Shown: piece by piece, positions 34,601 to 46,600 of the stretch | How the letters are laid out: the number at the start of each line of letters is the position of its first letter | Numbering within the stretch: the first letter of the stretch is position 1 | Notes under the pieces: generated by a model | What the model was told of the DNA's origin: nothing | Databases searched by the model: none | The model's input: the letters and a program-made list of their open reading frames with translations, nothing else | NCBI GenBank assembly: GCA_003194525.1 | Contig: NBIV01000014.1 | Span: 186,001-250,000 of the forward strand | Reading direction: 5' to 3' | Source: Gracilariopsis chorda | Taxonomy: Eukaryota; Rhodophyta; Florideophyceae; Gracilariales; Gracilariaceae | DNA: 64,000 nt | Position numbers and translations under genes: made by a program

Positions 34601-37161
34601 TCCGGAAGCACTCAACGAAGTTGAAGTTATTCCCAGCACGGGCCCCTCTCGAGTTTGTCGCAATTGACCTCTTGGGACCGCTGCTCACCACAAAGCGTGG
34701 ACATAAGTTTTTACTCGTTATCACGGATCGTTTCTCCAAGTTGGTTCGCACCGTACCTTTACGGAAGATATCCGCTTTCGCGGTGGCGCAAGCCTTCGTC
34801 ACCCATTGGGTATTTGTCTACGGACCACCGGTTAACATTCTATCCGATAACGGAAAGCAATTCGCATCGCGATTCTTTGAGGACGTGTGTCGGATTCTCG
34901 ATATCAAGAATCTGTTCACAACGACCTACCACCCCCAGTGTAATGGGCAGGTCGAGCGGTTGAACCGAACGCTGTTAGCCTCTCTCCGTTCTTACGTTGC
35001 TGATCACCCCAAAACATGGGACCTGTACACTGACGCCTTGAAGTTTGCGTATAACACACAGGTACACCGTACAACGGGTTTGACTCCATTTGAATTGGTA
35101 CTTTCGCTTCATCCGCCCGCCGTAGCGTTGGAACCCCAGCCTACGCTGGCAAACTTCCCTTCCGTGAAGGATTATCGCCAAAGATGGAAAGCGTGGCTTA
35201 CGAAGTTAATCCCGGTCGCCCGGAGCTCCATGGCACGAGCACAGGCCGCGTACAAGCGTGATTTTGACTCTCGTGTACGAGGTACAGCACAGCCAATTAC
35301 GGAGTGTGACTACGTCTTCGTCCGTAAGGAGAACTGGAACCCTGATAAGGAGAAACGGCATAAGCTCTCACCCGTCGCGGACGGTCCCTACAAGGTCATA
35401 TCAGTGGATAACGACACCTTAGTGGTGGAAATGAACGACGCTCATGAGCGGATTTCCCACGATCGCGTTGTTATGGCACCGCCACCCTCCGTAGAGGTTG
35501 CTTACCAAGATGAGAACCAACACACCCCAGTGGAACAACCCACATCTGTGGTTAACAGGCCTTCTGTGTTGCCACACCCTTCAAGGGGACTCTCAGATAT
35601 ACCATACTTATCGGACGCAGGCCCGAATGGCCTTTCTTCTCTGACGCCACCGCGCGGTGTCTATCCCCGCAGTTTGGGCGCTTCTACCACTCCCCATGCC
35701 GTTCCATCTAAGGAGGGGGAGGAGAACCCTAACTCTCGTCGAGAGACTGAAACTGCTTCGTCGCGTCATGACAACCGTGGTGCACGGACCTCCGGATACA
35801 TCGAAAAGGACAATAGTGGACCGAGAATTCCGTCTACTGACGTGCCATCTTCGCATTTGCGCGCTAAAGCTACCGCTGAAACCTCTCGAGGAATTTCTAC
35901 CGCATCTGCGCCAGATCGCACTCCCCACCGGGATTCTAGTCGTCAAAATGCACCACGCAGTGGGAAGTCTCTCGCCAAAGTGAAATCGTTGCAGGAAACT
36001 ATTCGCATTCGCGATACTGAACCGGCTGTGCCGTCGAGCGTTGATCCGCATTCCGTGGGTCACAGTTCGTCAACAACAGCTACGCTCGATAATGCAGAGC
36101 AGGCCCTCGCGGGATCCTCTGAGCCGACTACACCGGACGTGGTAACTCCTACTGCACGGCAGAACACACTGGCCAGGCCGGGCAAGCACACCGTACAGGA
36201 CGGAAGGAAAACGACCAGCAAGCTGGATTCTGGTTTAGGACCATCGCGCAGTCACGAACTCACTCCGAGTGTCTCGGTTGATCCCGACAGTGTCGCCGAA
36301 GTCGCACCGGTCACTCCGGAAGGAAAGCACGTCAAAGACGGAAATACCTCGTCGCCGAAGCGAGACAACACACCGGCAGCACCGTTGCAACCGCCCTCAG
36401 GTGAGGAGGCGGAACGCAACACGGCGCGGACAACCCTCGACCATCCGTTGCAAACGGCACGTGACCCCGACACCGTACGGACGGCAAAGGCACCAATTAC
36501 CGCCCGAGGCGAGTCGACGCGTACTGTACGACGCACCGTGGCGCAACCGACTTCGTCGTCTGAAGCACCCCCGTCAAGACGGATATCTACACACAAACCT
36601 GTGGTTCGCGACCCAGATGCTCATCTTTCAGATGCGTTAGAAGCCCCTCAAAGGGTGTCGTCAATAGACGCCCCCTCAAGGAGTGAAGAAACCGCGAAGC
36701 CGGATACTTTAACCCACAGCAAGGGTCCCGATACGCACCATCAAGTGGTCGACGCAACCGGCCGTGCCGAGGACCTCCAGGCCCGCGAAGCGGATGAACC
36801 TACCCGGAAACCGGTTAATGACCCCTCTAAGGGCATGGAAAGGCAGTACCAAGCCATGCCCCTTCCGGGGAAGACTGTCCAACACCCACCAGTGGTGGTA
36901 GAGCCTGCCGTGCAGGACGCGATAATGCGAACAAGGCGAGGCCGGGAAGTCTACAAACAGGAGTTTGTTGTTGACCACATTGTGGAATATTCTTACCATC
37001 CAGATGGTTACATCCAGTACCGCGTACGCTGGTACGGTTTCGAGCCCGAATATGATTTGGATGAGCCGATAGAGCACCTCCCACGTTCGAAAGTGGTTTC
37101 ATATCATCGCAGAACGCGAACGGGAATCCCAGCATCGGTGATACACGCCCAAGTGGGATAA
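31648..37161 (+). mobile_element. pol region of chromovirus B with long linker and chromodomain
   Basis: In order: aspartic protease with LDTGAGPKFI (near 31,880); reverse transcriptase (about 32,850-33,430) with LDANWGYWQV and YLDDIIVFS (near 33,280); RNase H (about 33,720-34,090) with TVDTDASDYQVG and DALSRLP; integrase with an HHCC head (34,450-34,600) and a core with DLLGP, SDNGKQF and HPQCNGQVERLNR (34,660-34,980); an integrase C-terminal barrel to about 35,480. A hydrophilic, Ser/Thr/Pro-rich linker of roughly 490 residues follows, then a chromodomain (about 36,955-37,120; VRWYGFEPEYDLDEPIEHL). Chromodomains of this class are known to steer integration to marked chromatin. One break is visible. 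Confidence 0.93.
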
Positions 37162-37390
37162 GCAAGCCACTGCGGTGGAAAGGAAGGAAATGAAGGATCG
37201 AGTTGTGGTGTGGAAAGGAAGAAAGGAAAGGAAATAAAAAGGAACACAAGTCAACTTGGATTTTGTTCGATACGATCGATGGAACACCGACTAGTCGAAG
37301 GACTACACTACGTCACAAGGTTGCACCCCCATGGTGAGGGAACACGCCCCCTTACGGGTTGGAACTGCCCCCACCTTAGTGGTTATTTCC
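37162..37390. other. Purine-rich spacer between pol and the antisense module
   Basis: Contains a strikingly purine-only tract on the plus strand (about 37212-37245, GGAAAGGAAGAAAGGAAAGG...) and a shorter one at 37176-37198. It lies exactly between the end of pol and the end of the opposed module, so both reading directions converge on it. Confidence 0.6.
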
Positions 37391-38311
37391 CTAGAGTCGG
37401 GCTATCAGAGCATCCCGCATCGCGGTGACATCGCCACTGGCCTCGTTACCTCCCAGCCCCACTTGGTGGAGGAACTGAGAGATCACGGCAGCCTGACCGG
37501 CAGGAGCCACGTTCGCCTCACCTGGCGTAGAGGACCCACCAGTGGGAAGACCGACCGACGGATTGGATGGCTGACTCGCAGGGGCGACTCCAGGAGCATC
37601 CATACCATATGGTTCTCCCTCTGCCTCGGCGTGACCGGCACCTTCGTCGGGCTCGTTGTCGAACATCGGATCCTCACCGTCGTAGACGTTGTAGTACTCA
37701 TCGGCGTCAACAAACCCGGTCGGATGCCCCTCGGGGATATATCTCGGTGCAAAACGGAGCTCTTTCGCTTCCTCCGCGGAGATCTCATGCCCCTCCCAAG
37801 GGTTGAAGTAGATGAAGTCACCGGCGAGCGGAGTACGACGCCCTGGCGACAGGTTCTGTATCCTGCTACCGGCAGTACGCCCACTCTGCTCTAGAGGAAC
37901 TGAAGCCCAGTCAACCTGGTCGATGAAATCGAGGAGCCCCGCTACTTCGTCAGCGTTTGCCTCACCACCTAGTAGGAGTCGTAAGTCCAGCGCTCGGATG
38001 GCGGCACGGACCCGCAACGGGATGAACCACAGTCTGTACTGGTCATAAACCTCCCAGAGGATGAAAGCTGCTGTGCGGACCGCCCATTCGGTGACCACCA
38101 CGGACCAGAGCCCGGACTGAGGATCCTCGATGAGGTATGAGCCGTAATACGTGATCACGGGAGGCAACTCGATGTAGCAACCTCGGCACGCTTCGAGATG
38201 CGACCACCATGGTGGAATCGGAACGTACCGACCCCGTCGGTTGACCACGCGGATGCGTTCGACTTCCACGTTCTGATACAAAATCAAAACCCGAATCGGG
38301 ACCGTGCTCAC
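37391..38311 (-). mobile_element. Antisense accessory frame 2 of element B (unknown protein)
   Basis: About 306 residues on the strand opposite to gag-pol; its frame begins where frame 1 ends. The N-terminal two thirds look globular: CRGCYIELPPVITYYG, VVTEWAVRTAAFILW, WFIPLRVRAAIRAL, LLDFIDQVDWASVP, then FIYFNPWEGHEISAEE and RYIPEGHP. The C-terminal third is acidic then Gly/Pro/Ala-rich and probably disordered. There is no signal peptide, membrane span or known catalytic motif. The blocks TEWxV and LLDxxxxxDW recur in element A. No function can be assigned. It might act in packaging, regulation or as a coat component, but nothing in the sequence decides. Confidence 0.6.
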
Positions 38312-39195
38312 CGCTCAAAGCGTATCATCGACAAGAAGTTGGCCCTAGCCAAGCGACGCATATAGCGGAATTCAGCCCGAATGATCAGTCGTGTCCAGTA
38401 CACCGCGTCTTGGCGCGCCGCGGGAATGCTTCTCCACAAGAGTGGTTCCAAACCCGCGAGGCGGTCGAGGTACCCCATTTCACCTTGGGTGCGATACAAT
38501 CCGATGTCGGAGCCCATACCATCGGGGATGGGATACTCGAAGGGAGCCCGGCGAAGCCATTGATGAGCGAGTAAGACCAACGCCGCGTGCGCGGGAGCTG
38601 CTGATTCCCGATCACGTCGGATTACCGTGTGCACGGGTATCGCTACGCGATTGCGCCAATCCCACGGAGTGGTCACGATTGCCGGAACGTCACCCGGGAG
38701 CATTCCGTTTCCATCGGTATACATCGCCAGAAGCGCATCATTGAACACCGCAGTCGGGTGGAACCACGGCGCCAACCGGAGAGTCATCGCATGTTGCGAA
38801 GGCTGCAGCCCGACCAGCATGTCGTACGACGGCCACGCTGCCATTAGATACCCTCCCGTGGGAGCCGCACTCGCATTTGCGCCTGTTTGTTGCGACGGAG
38901 TCGAGAGACCGCTCTGCGGTAGAGGCACGGAATGAAATCCGGAGAAGTACTGTAACGGTGTGTTGCTGCCGGCGTTGCTGTTGTTGTTGCCGTTGTTGTT
39001 GTTGTTCATCGTAGATGAAGGAAGGCGAGTAATCGGAGAAGAAGGCCGCGAAAGCGTATGTGTTGTTGGAAGAACCTCGGAAGAGTTGGTCGCAGATTCG
39101 CTGTTCGCAGCTAGGTGCTCGTTACCCAGAGTGGGATGGAGAACCGGCGAGCCGGACTTACATTTAAGGACCTTGCCCGGTGCTTCCGTCGCCAT
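38308..39195 (-). mobile_element. Antisense accessory frame 1 of element B (unknown protein)
   Basis: 295 residues from ATG at 39195, only 35 bases inside the 3' LTR, so an antisense promoter in that LTR could drive it. The first 120 residues are Ser/Thr-rich with a poly-Asn run (MNNNNNGNNNSN) and look disordered. The rest looks folded, with many Trp/Arg/Pro: YLMAAWPSYDMLVG, MTLRLAPWFHPTAVFND, TTPWDWRNRVAIPVHTVIRR, ALVLLAHQWLRRAPFEY, YWTRLIIRAEFRYMRRL. No known family recognised. It immediately precedes frame 2 on the same strand, and the two probably work together or as one product by a mechanism not evident here. Confidence 0.6.
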
Positions 39196-39218
39196 CGTGG
39201 ATGTCGTATTCGCACCTC

Positions 39219-39230
39219 AGGAGGGGGATA
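39219..39230 (+). promoter_or_regulatory. Polypurine tract of element B
   Basis: AGGAGGGGGATA lies directly before the TG of the 3' LTR, the usual plus-strand primer position in LTR retrotransposons. Confidence 0.8.
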
Positions 39231-39889
39231 TGAAGTGCAATCCTCAAGGAGGAAGACTCAGCGATGCCCTGTGGACTTGGTGTTTTTGCCGCTTTCGCGT
39301 GTTTATGATTACTACTGCTATTAGCGGGTGTCTCAGCCCTCAGCGGATCCGCGCTGTGCGCCAGGTGCACACCTGTGGATGCGCCGTGTGCCGCCCAAGG
39401 CGTGAGTAGACCACGTGTGACACGGATAGTCAAGAGGAGGTTGGCACCACGGTGTAGACATTTGGTTAACTTATATTTTTTATTTATTATTTATCTACAC
39501 TACAGTAGGGAGATTACTACGCTATATAGTGGCTCGACGACCTCGCCCTGACACTGAGTAAACTTCCCCAACCAGGGTTCTTGGCTCTAAGTCTTTTCCG
39601 CTTTCGCGAGTCTTCTACACTCCTCGGAGGTAAAGCCGCGTTACTAACGGTAGACCTATCCACCCTGCGTCACTCGGAGTATCACCGCCTTGGGAACTTG
39701 TCACTTAATTCACCACCGCCGTGTTTCCTACTGTTTCAACTCTCCCCGCTTGGCGTGAGGGTGAGCCTCGGCTTTACAACCCGACTTCGTCGTGCTCATC
39801 CGGAGAGGCTCCGTTCGCTGTGTTACCCTCCAGAGGGGAAGATTCCGAACGTCTTCGTGTGTTGTCCCGCTTGCGGGTATTGCACTACA
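39231..39889 (+). repeat. 3' LTR of element B
   Basis: Begins TGAAGTGC, ends CACTACA, followed by CACCT, the same 5 bases as before the 5' LTR. About 2% different from the 5' LTR over shared sequence by eye. Confidence 0.93.
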
Positions 39890-40046
39890 CACCTTGCCAA
39901 ACTTCTTTAAACCCACGAAATACTATATGATACATTTCACAAAAAAGGCGGAACGTTCTGCCAAGTCAAACTTCTTGCGTGGCACTACGTAGTTTTAGTC
40001 CCATCAAACACTGCGTCCCTTATCTATTCCAACTAAGGCACTAAAT

Positions 40047-41049
40047 ATGGCGAGAGGAAAGCACTTGTCCCAATTTGAAAAAGGACAGATATCCGCACTC
40101 CGCCATGAAGAACTTTCTTTACGGCAAATTTCAGAGCATGTTTTACACTCCTTCAAGGCCATAAAAAGCTTCCTAACTTCAAGAACAAAGCAAAATAAGC
40201 CCACCATCGTCAAAACATTTCGAAAAATGTCTCTACAGCAAGACAGCGCTGTGCTACGGGAGGCACGTAAGAAAAATTCGACTGCATCAGATTAGAAAAG
40301 AAGGAACTCAATCTTAATGTATCAGTTTGCCTGATGCAGCAGCTAATCAAAGAAGAAAAAACCTTTAAATGTTCAAAAATGATGTACGGTCCAAAAATGA
40401 CCGAATATCATAATATAGCACGGCTAAAATGGGCAAGACGCAACATATCTAAAGAATATTTTTATCGAAATTAATTTGTTTTCTAAGATGAAAAAATTTT
40501 CAAATTTGATAGTCCAGATTGTCTTTTATATTACAAAAATGATTTGAGAACAAAAATTCAATCTCTTGTACACCTTTTTTGAGTTGGAAACCCATTAATG
40601 ATTTGGCATGCTATCATTGCATGGTGTTAGCGACATATTATTTTATCGGGCACTTCAAAATCTTAGAAGTTCTGTGACACGCTAGAGCTTGGACTAATAC
40701 ATTGAAATGCATAAATATTTGGAATTCTGTCAATTTAGGTTTTTCAAAAGGACGTTACATCAATTCATCGTTCTAATTTCACAAATAACTGGCTACTTTG
40801 ACATCAGGTCGGTTTCTATCTTGGCTTACAAAGTTCCCGGACCTTAGCATAATTGAGAATTTCTGGGGACTAATGGTTAGGAAGGTTTACGCAAATGGTA
40901 AGCAGTTCAAGAATGTCGAAGATCTTAAGTACTCCATTCTAAATTTATGACGCAGTCTGACTGGAGACTACATGCAGAAACTGTATTGATCTACAGTATT
41001 CCTAGACGCTTGTTATCTGTGATGGACAAGCATGGTGGTGCTACAAAGT
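40047..41049 (+). pseudogene. Tc1/mariner-like transposase remnant
   Basis: Starts with ATG at 40047 and a clear Tc1-type helix-turn-helix: MARGKHLSQFEKGQISALR and SLRQISEHVLHS. The open frame ends after 82 residues (40295). Further right the family's landmarks appear in changing frames: MYGPKMTEYHNIARLKWARR (about 40,380-40,450), DEKKFSN (40,490), PDLSIIENFWGLMVRKVY (about 40,830-40,890, the third catalytic block) and IPRRLLSVMDKHGGATKY (about 41,000-41,049, the usual C-terminal end). Many stops and frameshifts and some loss in the middle make it dead. Low GC compared with its surroundings. Inverted repeats were not found. Confidence 0.8.
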
Positions 41050-43662
41050 ACTAGAACAATAAAGGCGTGCAGTTTTATTACATGTCTCATAACTTATTTC
41101 GCATGCTTAAACCTATTTCGATGTATGAGTTTAATTTGTACTCCGTATGAAACGGAACTGCGTCAAACACATACCACTGTCGTTTTTGGCACCCGCTTTG
41201 CCTTTATGCAAGCGTGACTAGTGTCATGCTTGCATATTTGAAACGCCGTTATGGGCAGTCGGGTGGGTGTGCTTAAAGGAGTTTCGCGCATTGTAGAGTT
41301 ATGCCAAGCAATGGACCTTTAGCATATCCAAGAGATTCTGGAGTGTCCCAACGATGTTGAGGTGACCACAGGACCAAGGTCCTGACCTTATGAAGCTGCG
41401 ATCTCATGAGATCTCTCATTATTTTAACTATCTCGCGTTCTCGATGCAGCATGGGAGAAAGTGCATTTTCGGTTCCAGCAAATCTCTGGGCTGTCATTCA
41501 AGACGAATAGCAGAGCAAATCAGCTCTTTAGCAAAAACTGCCGGTGCAGTGGGCCACATCTATTGCTGAAAAAGGCTGCGACACATCCCGAGAAAAAAGG
41601 GACGCACTTCAGATACATGGCACTGAGTCCGCGACACAATGACCCTTTGGTCTTGAAGCAAAATGAACCTTCATCGACAGAACTCTCTGGTTTGCAGATT
41701 GTGAGGCTTAGGCAAGGGTATTTGATTCGAGGTTGACAACCTGTACACAATATGCATACCATAAAACGTTCTGGAAACTCTAGCTAGCCCTTCCTTGCCA
41801 TATCCGGATGAGGAGCGCAACAGAGTGAATGTGCTCTTGAGTCTGTTTGGTGAGATTCGCATTTGTGGCGTTCGTTTGGAAAGAGCACTTCTTCCCTGAA
41901 GGTAATTCTATTCTACCTTGGCATTGAAAAGTTGTCTTGGGCCGAGGACAGCTAATACAATCCTGATTTGGTAGTAAAGCTAAATGCCTGACGAATAATG
42001 AAAGAATCGACAGGAACACGGTACCAAACGCTACATTGAGTCTGCCAGGCCGTGAAATCGGTTGTGATGGATTCGCTGTCCACCGAGGAAAGCGAAATAG
42101 ATCAGCAACTGGGTCTGTCGTGGGAAATAGGCTTTTGAGTCAGAGGTTTCGTACATAGAGCAATCGCGTCGCAAGCAGAATAGGCCTTCACAGCGTGGAT
42201 AGAAAGTTAGCTTGTTCCAACATAACAAGTTAGAACACAATTCAATGACGAGAGGAAGGCAGCAGAGGAAAGCCACTGCGTAGGAACTCCTGTTAAGGGA
42301 CAATTTACCGTCCCTAAATCTCTTGTGCGGGTGTTCGAAGGCCAGGGAGAAGGGGTTACGTGCGTCGCTCGCGATGCTCTATTTTGGACCAAAAAGTGAA
42401 TTTGACTCCCATGAGTTCGGACAAGTTATCGCACAGTTGTCAAGTGGCGTGGGAATCGTAGCGTGGTGTTCGTAGGGTATATTTATCTTGGTGACGTGTG
42501 GTGTGGGGTTGGGTTGTGTTACAGGGAGTAGATTTGGATTGCTAGCCCTTATCCCTAAACCATTGTGTTTATCGATAACGGGCTCAGGCGTGAAGTTCAA
42601 TCTTTCCAAGCCGAAACTGCCAAGTATATTCAGCCAAGGTTTGGCGCGCTAGATATAGTTTTCTTAGTTTGTAGAATTCAGAAAGGTCAAGAAGAACGAA
42701 AGAAGACAGAAAGTAGGCGAACGCAACATTGTTTCAGTCGTGATTTCATTTGCACCAGCGCTGATACTGCTAAGAACCATCAAGGGAGATGAGGGTTGAT
42801 ACATATATCTGCAGTGTGAAATAGCTTCCCAATATCTGATGTCTCTATAGGGACGGGGTTGAGAAGGAATTGCAGTTGTTTGGATACGAACAATTGTCAT
42901 TTCTGGGTTCACAGAGCACCGGTCGCGAGTCGAAATAGCCGTAGGTCTGTTGGCGAGTCACGGGACCCGAAGCTCTGAACACCTAATCCGCAATATTGAG
43001 ATGAAGTATGAAACCCGATATTGCACAGCTGTGGCTCCGCCGTGAACCCGAGCTGTGAAGCTGTCTCTGCGAAGAGGGACTTTCGACCCTCACAAGTCGT
43101 AAGACACGCACCGTTGGGGCATATCTAGTTATACTTCTACGCTGAGTTCGCCCGTAAAACTTTTACAAGTCCAATCTTGCAATGATCTAAAGAGGCGCAC
43201 GAGCAGAACGGGAAGGTGAATCAGGCGACCAAACTTGCGAACGCCCAAGTGCGGCGGAGATAAAAAGATGGTGCGAAGTCAGCTGCAGAAACACGGTGTG
43301 CGCTTGCCACATGGCTGGCGGGAATCGTGTGGTCGATTATAAGAGTTGGGAGTCCACGGAGCACGCGGATGGCAATTGTTACAAACACGCCTCCAAAAAA
43401 CCACTTTTGCTGCGTCAAATGTGCCACCGCCGCCACTACCCACACCGTGAGCTCTCGGGCCGCACCTGGCGCCGTCGCCCTATATCGGTCCCCTCGATCA
43501 CGCCTTGCTCACCACCTCCTCGACCGGACGCTCACTGCTGCCGGCCCTTCCTCTTCCTCCCTCCATCCCCTTCTCCCTCCCTCTGCGTCTCTTCAAAATA
43601 CCTCTTCCGACCCGCTGAGTTCCCCGTTCCCATGCTTCTCGTGAGTTGTGGTTTCTAAGCCA
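41050..43662. other. Intergenic region before the acetyl-CoA carboxylase gene
   Basis: About 2.6 kb with only short, unsupported frames. The last 200 bases (43,440-43,640) are rich in C and T (CTTCCTCTTCCTCCCTCC) and probably form the promoter/5' UTR of the carboxylase gene. No TATA box is obvious. Confidence 0.5.
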
Positions 43663-46600
43663 ATGACAACTTCTGTTATCTCTCCCCAACTGGACCCCGA
43701 GACCACTTCACTTCAGAACTATGTCAAACAACTCGGAGGCAAGCGAGTAATTCGCAAGATCCTTATAGCCAACAATGGAATCGCCGCGGTCAAGGCAATT
43801 CGCTCTATTCGCCGATGGTGCTACGAGACATTCGGCAACGAGCGTACCATCGAGTTCGTCTCAATGGCAACTCCTGAAGACGTCGCGGCAAATGCAGAGT
43901 ACGTCCGAATGGCAGACATGTGGACCTCCGTTCCCGGTGGATCTAACAACCACAATTTCGCAAACGTCGAGCTAATATGCGACCTGGCGTACCGTTTTGC
44001 ATGCGATGCAGTCTGGGCTGGCTGGGGACACGCCTCGGAGAACCCCAACTTGCCTGCAAGACTCTCAGAGATGGGTATCACGTTTTTGGGTCCAAATCCA
44101 AAGAGCATGCACGCGCTTGGGGATAAGATCGCTAGTACAATCATCGCCCAATCGGCGGGGGTGCCCACCGTAGCGTGGTCTGGTCGTGGTTTGCTAGTCA
44201 ACTACAAAGCGCAAGGCGGGGTTCCGGTTGACGTGTACCAAAAGGCCTGTGTGCTCTCTGCAGAACACGCAAAGAAAGTGGCGGAGGAGTGCGGATATCC
44301 CATTGTCGTGAAAGCGTCCGAAGGTGGAGGCGGCAAGGGCATTCGAGTTGTTTTCGAGGAGGCAGCTATCTGCACTGCATATCGCCAAGTCGCCAGTGAA
44401 GTACCCGGGTCTCCTATTTTTCTCATGCGTTTAGTGCAGAATGCTCGCCATCTAGAGGTTCAAATCGTAGCTGACGAGTACGGTGATGCGATTGCACTAT
44501 ATGGTCGAGACTGTTCTGTTCAAAGACGCCACCAGAAGATCATTGAAGAGGGACCTGTTGTCGCCGCCCCACCGAACGTATGGAAAGGTTTAGAGAAAGC
44601 GGCCGTGGCTCTTGCCAAAGAAGTGGGCTACGTCGGAGCAGGCACCGTAGAATATCTTTACAAGGGGGATAAGACAGGCGGCGAGTTTTACTTTCTTGAG
44701 CTTAATCCTCGTTTGCAAGTGGAACATCCGGTTACAGAATGGATTACTGGTGTCAATCTGCCAGCACTTCAGCTTCACATAGGTATGGGCATTCCGATGA
44801 AGAATGTCGCTACTATACGCAAGTTCCTTCGTCTCCCGGACGGGCCCCTGTGTGATGACCCTGTCACATCACCGATTGCACTCATGTCATCTCCTGCCCG
44901 ACAAGCTAGTGCAGTCCAAATATCAGATGTTTCTTCGTCAGATCATCCGGAACCGTTGGCGTTGTCTCCTATGCCGCCACACGGCCATGTTATCGCATGT
45001 CGAGTGACAGCGGAGAATCCTGATGAGGGATTTCAGCCAACATCCGGAGCTATTCAAGAACTGACTTTCCGTAACACGCCAAATGTGTGGGGTTACTTTA
45101 GTGTCGGCGCATCTGGGGGCGTTCACGAATTTGCAGACTCTCAATTTGGTCATCTGTTTGCATGGGGTGAAAACAGAGAATCTTCAAGGCGTTCGCTTGT
45201 ACTCGCGCTCAAAGAACTTTCGATTCGTGGTGACATTCGAACAACCGTCGAGTACCTCATTAAGCTGTTGGAGATGCAGTCTTTTCGCGAAAACCAAATC
45301 AGCACGTCATGGCTGGACAGCCTCATTGCTGAGAAAGTTGCCGCAGAAAAGCCCCCAACCGACCTGGCCGTCATCATTGGTGCTGTTTGCCGAGCACATA
45401 TGATGTTTAGTGAACGTGCTGAGCTTTTTACCTTGTGCCTTGAACGCGGGCAACTACCTCCGCTAGATCATGGACTTGTTGATTTTCCCGTACAACTGAT
45501 ATACGACAACGTGAAATACTGCTTCGTTGTTACCCGAGCTGACGTGTCGGCGTTCAGAGTGCGCCTCGCGGATGACGAGAGGACTTCTGAATCTGCGAGA
45601 AGCGTACTGGCAGAGCTTCGTACGCTCGCAGATGGCGCAAAACTCGTAGTGATGAATGGCCGATCACATGTTTGTTATTTACGAGAAGAACCAGCAGGGC
45701 TTCGGCTTTCAATAGATGGGAAAACGTGTTTGTTTCCAAAGGAATACGATCCGACCCGTCTTACGTCGTCTGTTAGTGGGAAGCTTGTTCGCTATCTCGT
45801 CCAGAACGAGGAACGTGTGACCGTTGGGCAGCCCTATGTCGAGCTCGAGGTAATGAAGATGTACCTAACTCTAACTGCTCCCGAGTCTGGGAAAATCACA
45901 ATCACTAACACTGAAGGAACTTCGGTTGAGATCGGGGAAGTCATTGCGACACTGGAGCTGGACGACCCAAGCAAGGTTCGACGATCTGAAAAGTTCACCG
46001 GAAATCTTCCCGACTTCAACGATCCCCAGGCCGTGGGTTTGAAACCCCATCAACAGTTCTCGGCTTCAGAAAAGGAGTTGAAATTACTGTTACGGGGATT
46101 TGATGCGAAACGGAGCGCCATAGTAGACTACGTCAACACAATCGACGATGTACGAGTATGTTCTGGAGAAATAAGGGAAACCCTATCCTTTCTGTCGGGG
46201 CGAATTTCCACTGATATTCAGAAGACCATTGAGTCTGAACTCAATGCACTTCTTACAACAGTGGGGGTGAAGAACGGAAATGACTTTGAGAGAGGGGAAA
46301 AGTTCAGAGGTTGTTTTTCGAACTCGAGTAGCACAGAAGTGAAGCAGAAGTGGATAAAGCAAAGTAAGGCAGTATCATCCTCCATAGCAAGGATTTTGGC
46401 GCTATGTCGAGACGTACCTGCCGCGTCAGAGTTAATCGAAACAGCATCGAAGTATTCATCAGGTAGTGTTCTTGGTTCGTCCATAGCAGGGGTACTCGAC
46501 GAATATCTCAAGATTGAGAAAACCTTTGCTAGAAGAACTGGTGGTTCAGCTGATGCTTTGTTTGCTCTTCGTGATGGAAACAAGAAAGATTTGTCTTCAA

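Larger units (their letters stand above)
28477..39889 (+). mobile_element. Ty3/Gypsy chromovirus B, nearly whole
   Basis: An 11.4-kb LTR retrotransposon on the plus strand. It has two LTRs (28477-29379 and 39231-39889), a 5-bp target duplication CACCT on both sides (28472-28476 and 39890-39894), a primer binding site, gag, pol with C-terminal chromodomain, an antisense gene module, and a polypurine tract before the 3' LTR. The LTRs differ in length. Over the shared part of about 650 bases I count roughly a dozen substitutions (about 2%), which suggests a fairly young insertion. The coding regions are largely open, with about two or three breaks. It landed just left of a Tc1-like fossil. Confidence 0.95.

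Noticed and set aside
42900-43100. tRNA-like paired segments
   Set aside because: No complete cloverleaf with a T-arm consensus and acceptor pairing could be drawn.
43327-43644. Plus-strand frame upstream of, and in the same phase as, the carboxylase gene; possible targeting extension
   Set aside because: A stop separates it from the carboxylase ATG, and the 19 bases between GTGAG and AAG are too short to be an intron. The composition is C/T-rich UTR.
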